Source: a virus. Taken from it: a DNA stretch of 64,000 nt. The position numbers and the translations under genes were made by a program. Under the pieces are notes generated by a model that saw only the letters and a program-made list of their open reading frames with translations, was not told the origin of the DNA and did not search any database. Shown here one piece after another: positions 7,624-17,280 of this stretch (the first letter of the stretch is position 1; each line of letters begins with the position of its first letter). The stretch lies in the IMG/VR virus record IMGVR_UViG_3300046009_011911, positions 1-64,000 of that record; one strand, 5' to 3'.

Positions 7624-8307
7624 ATGTTACTACAAAAATTTGAATATAAAGCTGTTGATAGAACTACAGTTAATGGTAAACGGCATTATTGTCTGCCAGA
7701 CGGAACTAAAGTTCCCAGTGTTACTACAATCTTAGACGCAACCAAGCCCGAGGAAAAGAAAAAGGCACTAGCAGATTGGAAACGCAGAGTAGGAACTGCA
7801 CAAGCACAACAAATTAGTACCGAAGCTAGTAGTCGAGGCACCAGAATGCACAAGTGGTTAGAAACTTATGTTAAGGAAGGTGAAATTGGTATGCCAGGAA
7901 CCAACCCTTTCAGCCAGCAAAGTCACAGCATGGCCAATGTGATAATTTTTGAAGGATTGGCTAAAAACATCACAGAGTTTTGGGGTGTAGAAGTTCCTGT
8001 CTATTACAGTGGATTATATGCGGGTACAACTGATTGTATTGGAGTTTGGAAAAATCGTGCTGCAATTTTAGATTTCAAGCAAACCAATAAGCCAAAGAAA
8101 AAAGAATGGATCGACGATTACTTTATTCAATTGGCTGCATATGCCATGGCACATAACAATACATATAACACTAATATCAATACTGGGGTAATATTGATGT
8201 GCAGTGCAGATAATCAGTACCAAGAATTCGAAATTAAGGAAACTGAATTTGAACACTGGACAGACCAATGGTTACGCAGGGTAGAACAATATTATGTTAC
8301 AAGCTAA
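7624..8307 (+). CDS. PD-(D/E)XK exonuclease, MGME1-like
   Basis: 227 residues. TTDCIGVW followed by AAILDFKQTNK gives the D...(D/E)xK catalytic core, and QLAAYAMAH is the helix QxxxY signature of RecB/MGME1-like nucleases. The N-terminal PSVTTILDATKPEEKK resembles phage exonucleases of T4-like marine phages. Likely acts on single-stranded DNA in replication or recombination. The ATG abuts the iscA stop. Confidence 0.8.
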   Translation: MLLQKFEYKAVDRTTVNGKRHYCLPDGTKVPSVTTILDATKPEEKKKALADWKRRVGTAQAQQISTEASSRGTRMHKWLETYVKEGEIGMPGTNPFSQQSHSMANVIIFEGLAKNITEFWGVEVPVYYSGLYAGTTDCIGVWKNRAAILDFKQTNKPKKKEWIDDYFIQLAAYAMAHNNTYNTNINTGVILMCSADNQYQEFEIKETEFEHWTDQWLRRVEQYYVTS

Positions 8308-8331
8308 ATATACAAAACTGGATATTTAAGT

Positions 8332-8871
8332 ATGGCTATTGTACAAATTTCTCAAGTAAAACATAGACATGGTGTTCAAACAGATTTACCCCAACTGGCT
8401 ACTGCTGAGTTAGGTTGGAGCGTTGATACTAGAAAATTATACATTGGTAATGGTACCTTATCCGAAGGTGCTCCAGAAATCGGCAACACAGAAATCTTAA
8501 CAGAACACAGTAACATACCAGGCTATACTGTTTATACTCAGGCTATCAGTGCTAACACTACAGCAAATTTAGCTTCTGGTATTGTAGATTATAATAAACC
8601 AGCCATTTATGTTCAGTACGCAGCAACAAGAGATATTGGTACTAGAGTTGGGTGGATTAAAATAGCTAGGAATTTGGCTAACGCTGCAAGTTATAGTATT
8701 GATGAAGAATACACCGAAACCGATGGGGTCACAGCGGTGGGGTTAACGTGGGAAGCCATTGGTGTTGGGGGTGGTGGTCCAGGTAGCTATGTTCAGTTAG
8801 TTGCTAATTTGGATAACAGCACTGCCTTTGCAGCTAATATTCAGTACACAATCAGCACATTATCATTCTAA
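8332..8871 (+). CDS. Tail fibre / virion surface protein
   Basis: 179 residues. The N-terminal block ending in LGWSVDTRKLYIGNG is the repeat seen in phage tail-fibre, tail-collar and tropism-determinant proteins (LATAELGWA-x-DTxxLYIGNG). A Gly-rich GVGGGGPG linker lies near 150. Beta-rich, no catalytic motif. Probably on the tail tip or fibre. Confidence 0.65.
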   Translation: MAIVQISQVKHRHGVQTDLPQLATAELGWSVDTRKLYIGNGTLSEGAPEIGNTEILTEHSNIPGYTVYTQAISANTTANLASGIVDYNKPAIYVQYAATRDIGTRVGWIKIARNLANAASYSIDEEYTETDGVTAVGLTWEAIGVGGGGPGSYVQLVANLDNSTAFAANIQYTISTLSF

Positions 8872-8874
8872 AAC

Positions 8875-9321
8875 ATGTGGAATTTAAACCCAAGCGAACG
8901 GCTTCGCTTTTGGTATGATTTTCGACAAAAACTTAATCTTATACCTTTAGACCAAGCAATAAAGGACACCACACATCTTTGGTCATATGCACCATTCGTA
9001 AAACATTATTTACATTATCATGATGTAATTAATTGGCCCAGCCCATGGGATTTGGTCTACGAAAACACCTATTGTGATCTTGCAAAAGCTCTTGGAATGT
9101 TATATACTTTACATCTTTGTAATCATCGACCTGAGATGGAAATAAGAATATATAATGATATTTCAACCAAGGAACAGTATAATTTAGTTTGGATTGAAAA
9201 AGGAAAATATGTTATTAATTATGTGTTTGATGACATCGTAAATAAACAACAAATTGAAAAAAATTTAAAATTAATTAAAACTATCACAGTCGACGACTTA
9301 GCAGTAACAAAATTAGAATAA
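8875..9321 (+). CDS. Conserved T4-like phage protein, unknown
   Basis: 148 residues rich in Trp, Tyr and His, with WNLNPSERLRFWYDFR at the N terminus and CDLAKALGMLYTLHL in the centre. I recall this pattern in T4-like marine phages as an unassigned protein. It stands 14 nt upstream of nrdA and may belong to the same transcript. Confidence 0.65.
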   Translation: MWNLNPSERLRFWYDFRQKLNLIPLDQAIKDTTHLWSYAPFVKHYLHYHDVINWPSPWDLVYENTYCDLAKALGMLYTLHLCNHRPEMEIRIYNDISTKEQYNLVWIEKGKYVINYVFDDIVNKQQIEKNLKLIKTITVDDLAVTKLE

Positions 9322-9335
9322 AAAGAGAACGATCA

Positions 9336-11639
9336 ATGACACAGATTCAAGTGACAAAAAGAGATGGACAAAAAGAACCATTAGATTTAGAAAAAATGCA
9401 CAAAGTAGTATTTTGGGCTACTAAAGACATAGCAGGAGTTAGTGCAAGTGAATTAGAACTACGCAGTCATCTACAATTTTATAACGGCATTAAAACCAGT
9501 GACATACAAGAAACACTAATCAAAAGTGCAGCAGACTTAATTTCGGAAGACTGCCCAAACTATCAATATGTTGCAGGTAGGCTAATTAATTACCATATCA
9601 GAAAACAGGTTTACGGTGATTATCACCCGATAAATTTGTTGGATCTGGTGAAACGTAATGTGCAACGTGGTTTTTACGATAAAGATTTGTTAACAGCATT
9701 TACAGAAGAAGAATGGCAAGAATTAAATTCATCAATAGATCATAATAAAGATTTGAATTTTACATATGTGGCCATGGAGCAATGGAGAGGCAAATATCTA
9801 GTACAAAATCGTGTGACTGGTGAGATTTTTGAAACTCCACAAATGGCGTATATATTAATTGCAGCTACATTATTTCAAAACTATCCTAAAGAAACTCGAC
9901 TACAATGGATCAAGGATTATTATAATGCTATATCTAATCACGATATTAGTCTTCCCACTCCCATTATGGCTGGTGTACGCACACCTCAAAAACAATTCTC
10001 ATCGTGCGTTCTCATTGAGACAGGTGACAGCCTTGATAGTATCAATGCTACTGCTGGTAGTATTGTTAGGTATGTCAGCCAAAAAGCTGGCATTGGAATT
10101 GGGGCTGGTCGCATTCGTGCCTTAGGCAGTCCTATACGAAATGGGGATGCATATCATACCGGGGTAATTCCATTTTATAAGCACTTTCAAAGTGCTACCC
10201 GCAGTTGTAGTCAAGGTGGAGTTCGCAATGGAGCAGCAACATTATATTATCCAATTTGGCATTTAGAGGTTGAAGATCTTCTTGTGTTAAAAAATAACAA
10301 GGGCACAGAGGATAATCGTGTTCGCCATATGGACTACGGAGTACAGTTTAATAAATTGATGTATGAAAGATTAGTGTCAGGCGGTGACATTACTTGCTTT
10401 AGCCCGCATGATGTTCCAGAAATGTACGAAGCATTTTTTAATAATCAGGAAAAATTTAAAGAACTGTACGAACGGGCAGAACGCAATACCAAGTTACGTA
10501 AAAAAACTTACAAAGCAATAGATTTGTTTAGTAAATTTATGCAAGAACGAAAAGACACAGGCAGAGTTTATTTGCAAAATGTAGATCATGCAAATACCCA
10601 CAGTCCTTTTAATGAACTAATTGCACCTATTAAAATGAGCAATCTTTGTTGTGAGATTGATTTGCCTACTGTCCCGCTTGATGATATCAATGATCCCGAC
10701 GGTCGTATTGCACTTTGCACTTTAAGTGCTACCAATTGGGGGAATGTAAAAAGTCCTCGTGATTTTGAACGTATGTGTACTTTGGCAGTCAGAGGTTTAG
10801 ATGCATTATTATCTTATCAGTACTATCCAGTAATCGCTGCAAAATACGCCACAGAAGAATTTCGACCATTAGGCATTGGCATTATTAACTTTGCATATTT
10901 CCTAGCAAAACATGATGTCAGTTACAGTGATCCCCAAGCACTGAAATTAGTAGATGAATATGCAGAGGCTTGGAGTTATTACTTGCTTAAGGCCAGCGTG
11001 GACTTGGCCCGTGAACAAGGTCCATGTACACGTTGGCAGGATTTAAAATCCTCACACGGAATTTTACCCGTCGATACTAGGAAAAAAGAAGTGGACGAAC
11101 TAGTGCCACACACTGAACGAATGGATTGGGAATCACTTCGTCTGGACGCTACCAGATACGGACAGCGCAACGCTACACTAATGGCACTGATGCCAGCCGA
11201 AACAAGTGCACAGATCAGTAACAGCACCAACGGAATTGAACCACCCAGAAGTTTTGTTTCAGTAAAACAAAGTAAACATGGTGTGTTAAAACAAGTAGTT
11301 CCTGAATATAGAAAATTAAAAAACAAATACGAATTGCTATGGGATCAGCGTAGTCCTGAAGGATATTTAAAGATTTGTGCAGTATTACAAAAATACATTG
11401 ATCAAGGTATAAGTGTCAATACTTCTTATAATCCTCATTACTACGAAGATGAAAAAATTCCAATGAGTGAAATGTTGAAACACTTATTGATGTGTTATAA
11501 GTATGGTACTAAACAACTGTACTACTTTAATACAATGGACGGGCAGGGTGAATTGGACATTGAAAAGATGGTTACAAAACGTGCAGAACCCTCACCAGAA
11601 ATAAGCAGCCAAGAAGATTGCGATAGTTGTGTCATTTAA
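9336..11639 (+). CDS. nrdA: Class Ia ribonucleotide reductase, alpha subunit
   Basis: 767 residues, full length. An ATP-cone-like allosteric domain occupies about 1-95 (TKRDGQKEPLDLEKMHKVV). Core catalytic residues are seen: QFSSCVLIETG (first redox Cys), SNLCCEI (radical Cys and Glu) and IALCTLSATNWG (second redox Cys). The C-terminal tail has the CxxC redox pair (DCDSCVI). It makes dNDPs for phage replication and forms a cassette with nrdB (9 nt away) and a glutaredoxin. Confidence 0.96.
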   Translation: MTQIQVTKRDGQKEPLDLEKMHKVVFWATKDIAGVSASELELRSHLQFYNGIKTSDIQETLIKSAADLISEDCPNYQYVAGRLINYHIRKQVYGDYHPINLLDLVKRNVQRGFYDKDLLTAFTEEEWQELNSSIDHNKDLNFTYVAMEQWRGKYLVQNRVTGEIFETPQMAYILIAATLFQNYPKETRLQWIKDYYNAISNHDISLPTPIMAGVRTPQKQFSSCVLIETGDSLDSINATAGSIVRYVSQKAGIGIGAGRIRALGSPIRNGDAYHTGVIPFYKHFQSATRSCSQGGVRNGAATLYYPIWHLEVEDLLVLKNNKGTEDNRVRHMDYGVQFNKLMYERLVSGGDITCFSPHDVPEMYEAFFNNQEKFKELYERAERNTKLRKKTYKAIDLFSKFMQERKDTGRVYLQNVDHANTHSPFNELIAPIKMSNLCCEIDLPTVPLDDINDPDGRIALCTLSATNWGNVKSPRDFERMCTLAVRGLDALLSYQYYPVIAAKYATEEFRPLGIGIINFAYFLAKHDVSYSDPQALKLVDEYAEAWSYYLLKASVDLAREQGPCTRWQDLKSSHGILPVDTRKKEVDELVPHTERMDWESLRLDATRYGQRNATLMALMPAETSAQISNSTNGIEPPRSFVSVKQSKHGVLKQVVPEYRKLKNKYELLWDQRSPEGYLKICAVLQKYIDQGISVNTSYNPHYYEDEKIPMSEMLKHLLMCYKYGTKQLYYFNTMDGQGELDIEKMVTKRAEPSPEISSQEDCDSCVI

Positions 11640-11648
11640 GGAAAAAAC

Positions 11649-12776
11649 ATGAGCGTTTTTAATATTACCAATAAAAAGAAACATACCGAATCATTGGCAT
11701 TTCTGGATTCAAGTGGCCCTGTAAATGTTCAAAGATATGAAACTCTAAAATATAGACAGTTCGATAAACTCACGGACAAACAGTTGGGTTTCTTTTGGCG
11801 GCCCGAGGAAGTTGATTTGCTTAGGGATGCAAAAGATTTTAAGGAACTTACCAGTTTCGAAAAACACATTTTTACCAGTAACCTAAAACGACAAATTCTT
11901 TTGGACAGTGTACAAGGTCGCAGTCCTAACTTGGCATTTTTGCCATTGGCTACCATTCCCGAATTAGAAACATGGATTGAAACTTGGGCATTTAATGAAA
12001 CTATTCACAGCCGAAGCTACACACACATTATCAGAAATGTATATGCTGATCCCAGTGAGATTTTTGATAATCTACTAGATATTGAACCTATTGTTAATTG
12101 TGCCAAAGACATCAGCAAATATTATGATGATCTAATAGAATATGGGACATGGTACAGATTGTTGGGAGAAGGTACACATAACATTAACAATCGCCAACTG
12201 ACTATTGATCGTTATGAATTAAAAAAGAAACTGTGGTTGGCAATCAACAGTGTAAATGCACTAGAAGGTATTAGATTTTATGTTAGTTTTGCCTGCAGCT
12301 GGGCATTTGCTGAATTAAAGAAAATGGAAGGAAATGCTAAAACTATTAAGTTGATTGCAAGGGATGAAAATATTCATTTAGGCAGTACGCAAATGATGAT
12401 TAAACTGTTGCCACAGGACGATCCAGATATTGCCAAGATTCGTGAAGAAACAAAGAATGAATGTGAAAAAATGTTTTTGGCTGCAGCACAGCAGGAAAAG
12501 GATTGGGCTGAATATCTGTTTAAAGATGGATCAATGATAGGTTTAAACAAACAACTATTATGTGATTATGTAGATTGGTTGACTTGCAAACGTATGACTG
12601 CAGTAGGACTAAATTGTGGAATAAAACCCGGCAGTAACCCATTGCCGTGGACTGCGAAATGGATAGCCGGTGCAGAAGTTCAAGTAGCACCGCAGGAAAC
12701 AGAAATAAGTAGTTATGTTATCGGCGGAACCAAACAAGACGTCGATCTTAACACTTTCAAAGGATTTAGTTTATAA
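11649..12776 (+). CDS. nrdB: Class Ia ribonucleotide reductase, beta subunit
   Basis: 375 residues, like E. coli NrdB. Metal ligands and radical Tyr are intact: D86 in [10 protein letters not shown]117 and H120 in [10 protein letters not shown] with Y124, then a Glu in EGIRFY and E/H in RDENIHLGS. It generates the tyrosyl radical for NrdA. Its stop overlaps the ATG of the glutaredoxin (TAATG). Confidence 0.96.
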   Translation: MSVFNITNKKKHTESLAFLDSSGPVNVQRYETLKYRQFDKLTDKQLGFFWRPEEVDLLRDAKDFKELTSFEKHIFTSNLKRQILLDSVQGRSPNLAFLPLATIPELETWIETWAFNETIHSRSYTHIIRNVYADPSEIFDNLLDIEPIVNCAKDISKYYDDLIEYGTWYRLLGEGTHNINNRQLTIDRYELKKKLWLAINSVNALEGIRFYVSFACSWAFAELKKMEGNAKTIKLIARDENIHLGSTQMMIKLLPQDDPDIAKIREETKNECEKMFLAAAQQEKDWAEYLFKDGSMIGLNKQLLCDYVDWLTCKRMTAVGLNCGIKPGSNPLPWTAKWIAGAEVQVAPQETEISSYVIGGTKQDVDLNTFKGFSL

Positions 12777-13030
12777 TGCTAACTGTATATTCAAAAAATA
12801 ATTGTTCATTTTGTGTTCAGGCAAAAAATTATCTCACTCAAAAAAATATACCTTTTACAGAAATTAAAATTGATGAAAATCAAGAAGCAAAAGAATTTAT
12901 TTTAGAGCAAGGTCATAGAACTGTACCTCAAATTTATTTAGGCGAAACATTATTTGTTCAAGGCGGTTATCAAGGACTAACAAAATTAACTGAAGATCAA
13001 TTAAAGGAAAAATTAAATGTTAATGGCTAA
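12776..13030 (+). CDS. Glutaredoxin
   Basis: 84 residues, thioredoxin fold, with an N-terminal CSFC active site, a TVPQIY cis-proline segment and a GGYQGL end. It most likely re-reduces the NrdA tail cysteines. Translationally coupled to nrdB. Confidence 0.9.
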   Translation: MLTVYSKNNCSFCVQAKNYLTQKNIPFTEIKIDENQEAKEFILEQGHRTVPQIYLGETLFVQGGYQGLTKLTEDQLKEKLNVNG

Positions 13031-13328
13031 AGAATACACAAAAGATGATATTGTAGGTTTCAAAATGGTAAATGGCGATGAAATTGTTGCAAAAGTACTT
13101 TCCGCCAATAATGAAGGATGGTCGGTATCCCGACCTTGTACAGTAATCCCTGGTCCGCAAGGTATTGGTTTGATGCAAAGCCTAATTTCGGCTGATATAA
13201 ATACTGAAGTGACTCTTGGACGTCAACATGTTATGTTACATGCTCCTGTAATTAAACAAATGCAAGATCATTATATTCAGACTACAACTGGAATTCAAAC
13301 AGTCAGCAAAGGTTCTATTTTAACTTGA
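13023..13328 (+). CDS. Small conserved phage protein (Sm/SH3-like)
   Basis: About 101 residues from ATG 13023; a TTG-type start 6 nt upstream is possible. The N-terminal VGFKMVNGDEIVAKVLS is a beta-barrel type stretch seen in unassigned T4-like phage proteins. It overlaps the glutaredoxin end by 8 nt and ends 10 nt before the PAAR gene. Confidence 0.6.
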   Translation: MAKEYTKDDIVGFKMVNGDEIVAKVLSANNEGWSVSRPCTVIPGPQGIGLMQSLISADINTEVTLGRQHVMLHAPVIKQMQDHYIQTTTGIQTVSKGSILT

Positions 13329-13338
13329 TTGGAAAAAA

Positions 13339-13833
13339 ATGGCGGGTGGCTTAGTAAGAATAGGAGACATTTTAGGTCCCGGAGGGCTGGTAATAGGAAA
13401 TGCCAGTTCCTCAGTCACTGTCAATGGTCGTCCTGTAGCCTTATTAGGAGCAGCATATACTCCACACTTAGGATGCAGTCCTAAAAAACCTTTACATTGT
13501 TTTGGTACTATTATTGATTTTGCCGGCGGCTTAACTATTGAAGGACAAATTCCTTTGACAAAAGGAGGAAAAGGCATATGTGGTCACGGTATTATGGTAG
13601 CAAGTGATGATGTTATTAGTTTAGGTGGAGGTGGATTACTAGGCCTAGTTGTGGGGTTAGCGTTAGGACAAGTCGGTTCAGGGTTTAGTGTGGATGCTGC
13701 CGGTGGGTTTGGAAGTTTTGCAGCAGGATTTGAAGCAGCTACAGCACCTATTGCCACAGTTGCTTCTACAGTAGAAAGAAGTTTAAGTTTGTTAGGTGCT
13801 GCAAAACTAGGTATAACTTTATTGCGAAGCTAA
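13339..13833 (+). CDS. PAAR-domain tail-spike tip protein
   Basis: 164 residues. PAAR-type features include an N-terminal GGLVRIGDIL, VTVNGRPVALLGAAYTPH with a metal-ligand His, a Cys/His pair (GCSPKKPLHC) and GKGICGHGIMVAS. PAAR proteins cap the spike (T4 gp5.4 equivalent) and bind a metal to sharpen the tip. A Gly-rich hydrophobic C-terminal extension of about 60 residues is unusual. It starts the tail-tip module 13339-16192. Confidence 0.82.
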   Translation: MAGGLVRIGDILGPGGLVIGNASSSVTVNGRPVALLGAAYTPHLGCSPKKPLHCFGTIIDFAGGLTIEGQIPLTKGGKGICGHGIMVASDDVISLGGGGLLGLVVGLALGQVGSGFSVDAAGGFGSFAAGFEAATAPIATVASTVERSLSLLGAAKLGITLLRS

Positions 13834-13835
13834 TT

Positions 13836-14420
13836 ATGGCCAGTATTCCAAAACAATATAGCAGTTTTCAAAACTTACCAGACAATCTATCTGGCGGTTT
13901 AAGTCCGTTACAATTGGCTGCAGCTTACTACATGATTCAAGGACAACAAGTTCCATTTTTTGTAAATCACGATTGGTTAAGAGCGTTAAGAGTTTATTGC
14001 GACAGTGGTATTGTTGATCCTAAAAAAGTGGGTGGCACAGGTCCTGTTGTAGTAAAGGGCGATGACGTATATACTATTGAAAGAGCACCAGACTGCGGAC
14101 CAGATGAAACAGACCGTACAGAATTAGTGTACAGAGGAAAAATAAACAATTTACCTGTCACAGCATGGCGTAGTGGATCAGACTTAGTAGTTAGAGGAGG
14201 ATCTACAGCTAACGGTGCAGGTGGCCCATGGGCTACAGGTGGCATAACTGGGCCAAGTCCGGTCCCAGGTAATTCAGTGGATCAGCCCGATCCTATAGTA
14301 TCAAATCTAGCAGCAACTTACTCCTTACCACAAGTAGAACAGACGTATCTGCAACAAGTGATTGATAATCCCGAACTTACTGGAAATAGTGCACCTATTG
14401 ATTTGTTAGGGATCACATAA
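13836..14420 (+). CDS. Probable baseplate/tail structural protein
   Basis: 194 residues, 2 nt after the PAAR gene. Rich in Gly, Pro, Ser and Thr, with a Gly-rich segment near 125-145 and no catalytic motif. Its ATG overlaps the next gene by one base. Position between the PAAR protein and a 590-residue structural-type protein suggests a tail-tip component. Confidence 0.6.
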   Translation: MASIPKQYSSFQNLPDNLSGGLSPLQLAAAYYMIQGQQVPFFVNHDWLRALRVYCDSGIVDPKKVGGTGPVVVKGDDVYTIERAPDCGPDETDRTELVYRGKINNLPVTAWRSGSDLVVRGGSTANGAGGPWATGGITGPSPVPGNSVDQPDPIVSNLAATYSLPQVEQTYLQQVIDNPELTGNSAPIDLLGIT

Positions 14421-16192
14421 TGGCATTGGACACAGGAAATACTACAAGTGCAGGTCCAGAAATTCCTGCAGGAATAATCGACCCATTAGCAAATGGTGTA
14501 AATTATGGCATAGATGTACCTGCCTATATTAGGGTGCCCAGTCAAGATTCCATTTATACAGGCAGTTTATCTGCTCATGGAAGTATATTGGCCATGTCCT
14601 TAAACGTAGGAAATTACAATGCGATAACTGTAGGCACGACCGACGACGGTAACAATGCTTATACTTACATACCCTGGCTGACTGGATACCTCAGAGAGTA
14701 TTGGAAAAATCCAAAAACATGCACCTTTGGAGCTAACTCTGCTATTCCTGCTATCACTGGAGTTATGCCACCCAGATTCACTGAAACCCCAGGTAATGCT
14801 TTGTACTATATAGATTTGCAAATGACAAGGCTGACTGGCAGTAATTACTTTAATAATTATAGTTTTATCAACACGTTCAATCAATTACTAGGTTGGTTAA
14901 CTAATGCTAACAACTATTTGTTGGCCATCAATAACAGTGAAAAAAGAAATTTAAGTTATTTTGGTGTAAGTAGTTACCAAGAATTTTTAAGTCAAGGTTT
15001 TAATAGATATGCAGAAGGTGTAGCACTAAAAACTGCAATAGCTAATATAGGCACATTGATACAGCAAATACCCTCGGGTCGATTTGGAACTAGTAACAGT
15101 GTAGCAAAACATTTTGTTGATAATGGATTAGGAGCTATCGGAGACTTAAGTGTAAAAATACAGGCAGCTGGAATTAATTATGCAGATATTTTAGATCCTA
15201 TCTATACAAGTCAACTTGATGTTATTTTACAGTCTATAAACAATAAAGCAGACTTATCTACCATTCAAACTGTTTTGCGTAGTAAGGTTCCGAACTTAGC
15301 AAATGCACTTGATTTTACTAGTATCTCAATTGTAAGTGGTAGACCAAATGACAGCGTGTTCGCAACTTTTGCAGAATTTGGAAAAGATTTATATCAAAAA
15401 ACTCCAAATTTCAACATTACTACTGGACAAGAACTATCCGAGTTGATAGACACTGTTCTAAATCAAGCCACATCAAACGTGGAAAATTTAGCGACTAATT
15501 CTAGCTTACTACCAGAAGATATAATCGACAGTTTCAAATCATTTTTGCCAAAAACACCCGACGGTGGTCCAGCTTCGATATTAGATGTAATAGGTTGCGC
15601 AAGTGGTTACCTAATTGAAAATTTAAATGAGGTTAATCAAGGGTTGGATATAATCAATAAATCTTCCTATGGTCCACAAATCCATAATGCATTGACACAG
15701 ATAGCCGACACTTATAAACTATACAATGAAGCATTAAGTAACAGTTGGACCGAAGTAGGAAATCCCTCTGTGGGTCATACCGGTTATATACAATTACCTA
15801 TAGATATTAGAATTAAACAAAATTATGATCAAGCAGTGCAAAACTATTTCAATTTGTTAAATCAATTATCCAACGATGCTGCCTATAAAAATATTGTGCA
15901 AAACATTAATTTGAATTGGGACTTATTATGTGAAGGTATCAATACTGAGGTGGTAAACTATAACAAAGCCAATATGACTACAAGTGAATTTCAAGATAAT
16001 ACTGTGATCTACAGTTTTGTAAGTAGTTTACCTAGTTATGCATTGGACAATTCTGGGTTAGGCACAGATTACTTTTTGTATGCAATGTGCCAACCAAATC
16101 AAGCTGGTGACATTGTAAAGTCTATTTTAAATCAATATAAAAACACCGAAATTCTTGCCAATGCTGGTGTTCAAATCAAAGGTGTAGTGTAA
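14420..16192 (+). CDS. Large probable virion protein
   Basis: 590 residues; the start overlaps the previous stop. Asn/Thr/Ser/Ile-rich, low in charge, no signal peptide, no cysteine cluster and no enzyme motif. The N-terminal ~150 residues look beta-rich (IRVPSQDSIYTGSLSAHGS) and the rest more helical. Probably a tail-tip or baseplate protein. No specific family recognised. Confidence 0.6.
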   Translation: MALDTGNTTSAGPEIPAGIIDPLANGVNYGIDVPAYIRVPSQDSIYTGSLSAHGSILAMSLNVGNYNAITVGTTDDGNNAYTYIPWLTGYLREYWKNPKTCTFGANSAIPAITGVMPPRFTETPGNALYYIDLQMTRLTGSNYFNNYSFINTFNQLLGWLTNANNYLLAINNSEKRNLSYFGVSSYQEFLSQGFNRYAEGVALKTAIANIGTLIQQIPSGRFGTSNSVAKHFVDNGLGAIGDLSVKIQAAGINYADILDPIYTSQLDVILQSINNKADLSTIQTVLRSKVPNLANALDFTSISIVSGRPNDSVFATFAEFGKDLYQKTPNFNITTGQELSELIDTVLNQATSNVENLATNSSLLPEDIIDSFKSFLPKTPDGGPASILDVIGCASGYLIENLNEVNQGLDIINKSSYGPQIHNALTQIADTYKLYNEALSNSWTEVGNPSVGHTGYIQLPIDIRIKQNYDQAVQNYFNLLNQLSNDAAYKNIVQNINLNWDLLCEGINTEVVNYNKANMTTSEFQDNTVIYSFVSSLPSYALDNSGLGTDYFLYAMCQPNQAGDIVKSILNQYKNTEILANAGVQIKGVV

Positions 16193-16216
16193 ACCGTTTT
16201 TCTTGATTTTTCGTGA

Positions 16217-16264
16217 GTTAAGTGCTATTATTGTCAAACAATAAAGTAGCATTTATGTCTTAAC
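16217..16264 (+). promoter_or_regulatory. Long imperfect hairpin upstream of lysis-type genes
   Basis: GTTAAG/CTTAAC and TGCTATTATTGT/ACAATAA-TAGCA make a two-part stem with a 3-nt loop. No T-run follows, so it is more likely an operator or 5' leader element than a terminator. The gene starts 46 nt downstream behind a strong AAGGAGG site. Confidence 0.4.
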
Positions 16265-16309
16265 AATAAAACATATATAAAAACTACACTCTATAAAAAG
16301 GAGGTCAAT

Positions 16310-16945
16310 ATGACTACAACTATGAGTTTATCTCATACCTCTTATAAAGCAGTGATAAGCAGCATCAAACTGTTAATTTTTGGTTTAGGCCTAAGTTTAA
16401 CTATTTTTGCAGTGTACGAAATAACTGCGAATAAGTTACGTAATTTAAAGCTGGAAGAAACTGTACAAATAGAAAGATTGCACCATGCCATCCTGACAGA
16501 GAATTTAAAACAGGCAGAACTAATTAAAGCACAACAAGCTCATACAGAAAGGTTGAAACAATTAGAATGTTTGGCCAGAAATGTTTATTGGGAAGCAGCA
16601 TCTGAACCATTTGAAGGTAAAGTGGCAGTAGCGCAAGTAACCATGAATAGGCTAGAATCAGGTCGTTACGGAAATACTATCTGTCAAGTTGTTTTTCAAC
16701 GAACAAAAGTATATGAAACTGTAATTTGCCAATTTAGTTGGACTTGTACTGGTAAATCTAGAGTGCCCCCAAAAAATCTCAGATTATTTAAAGAAAGCGA
16801 AGACATTGCCAGAAAAGTTTATTTTGAAAATTATCGATTACCGACTATGACGAAAGCCATGTATTTTCATAATACCACTGTTCGACCAGGTTGGAACAAA
16901 GTTAAAATTGCGCAAATAGGACAACACGTTTTTTATCGGGATTGA
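16310..16945 (+). CDS. SleB-type cell wall hydrolase with membrane anchor
   Basis: 211 residues. One hydrophobic segment at about 18-42 can act as a signal anchor. A charged helix follows, then a Hydrolase_2 (SleB) domain: CLARNVYWEAASEPFEGK with the catalytic Glu, AVAQVTMNRLESG, CQFSW, and FHNTTVRPGW near the end. SleB-type enzymes cut peptidoglycan glycan strands. With the membrane protein next to it this is the best endolysin candidate. RBS AAGGAGG. Confidence 0.8.
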   Translation: MTTTMSLSHTSYKAVISSIKLLIFGLGLSLTIFAVYEITANKLRNLKLEETVQIERLHHAILTENLKQAELIKAQQAHTERLKQLECLARNVYWEAASEPFEGKVAVAQVTMNRLESGRYGNTICQVVFQRTKVYETVICQFSWTCTGKSRVPPKNLRLFKESEDIARKVYFENYRLPTMTKAMYFHNTTVRPGWNKVKIAQIGQHVFYRD

Positions 16946-16949
16946 CATC

Positions 16950-17279
16950 ATGAAATTATCTACTATTAAATTTAGTTTTTTAAGATTTTACTTGTTAGTG
17001 AAAAAATTCTTTTTGATTCATTTGCAAAAAATTACCGCAAATACTTTGGGATGGATGGCTGCAATTGTATTACATGCTGCAACCATTCCCAGTCTTATTG
17101 CATTGATGAGCGCATTAACTGATAGATTACCTAATTTAGAAATGATTTTATTCATTTGGACTGCACTGGTCTTGTTGTTTACCAGAGCTATTATTTTGAA
17201 AGATCAGTTAAATATTATTACTATCGGCGCAGGATTCATAGCGCAGGCAGTAATGATGGCGTTCATACTTTTTAAATAA
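16950..17279 (+). CDS. Small multi-spanning membrane protein, holin candidate
   Basis: 109 residues with three hydrophobic segments (about 35-58, 65-83 and 88-108) and a basic N terminus. Size, topology and position 4 nt after the SleB-type hydrolase fit a holin. No sequence family recognised, so the role is inferred from context. Confidence 0.55.
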   Translation: MKLSTIKFSFLRFYLLVKKFFLIHLQKITANTLGWMAAIVLHAATIPSLIALMSALTDRLPNLEMILFIWTALVLLFTRAIILKDQLNIITIGAGFIAQAVMMAFILFK

Positions 17280-17280
17280 A

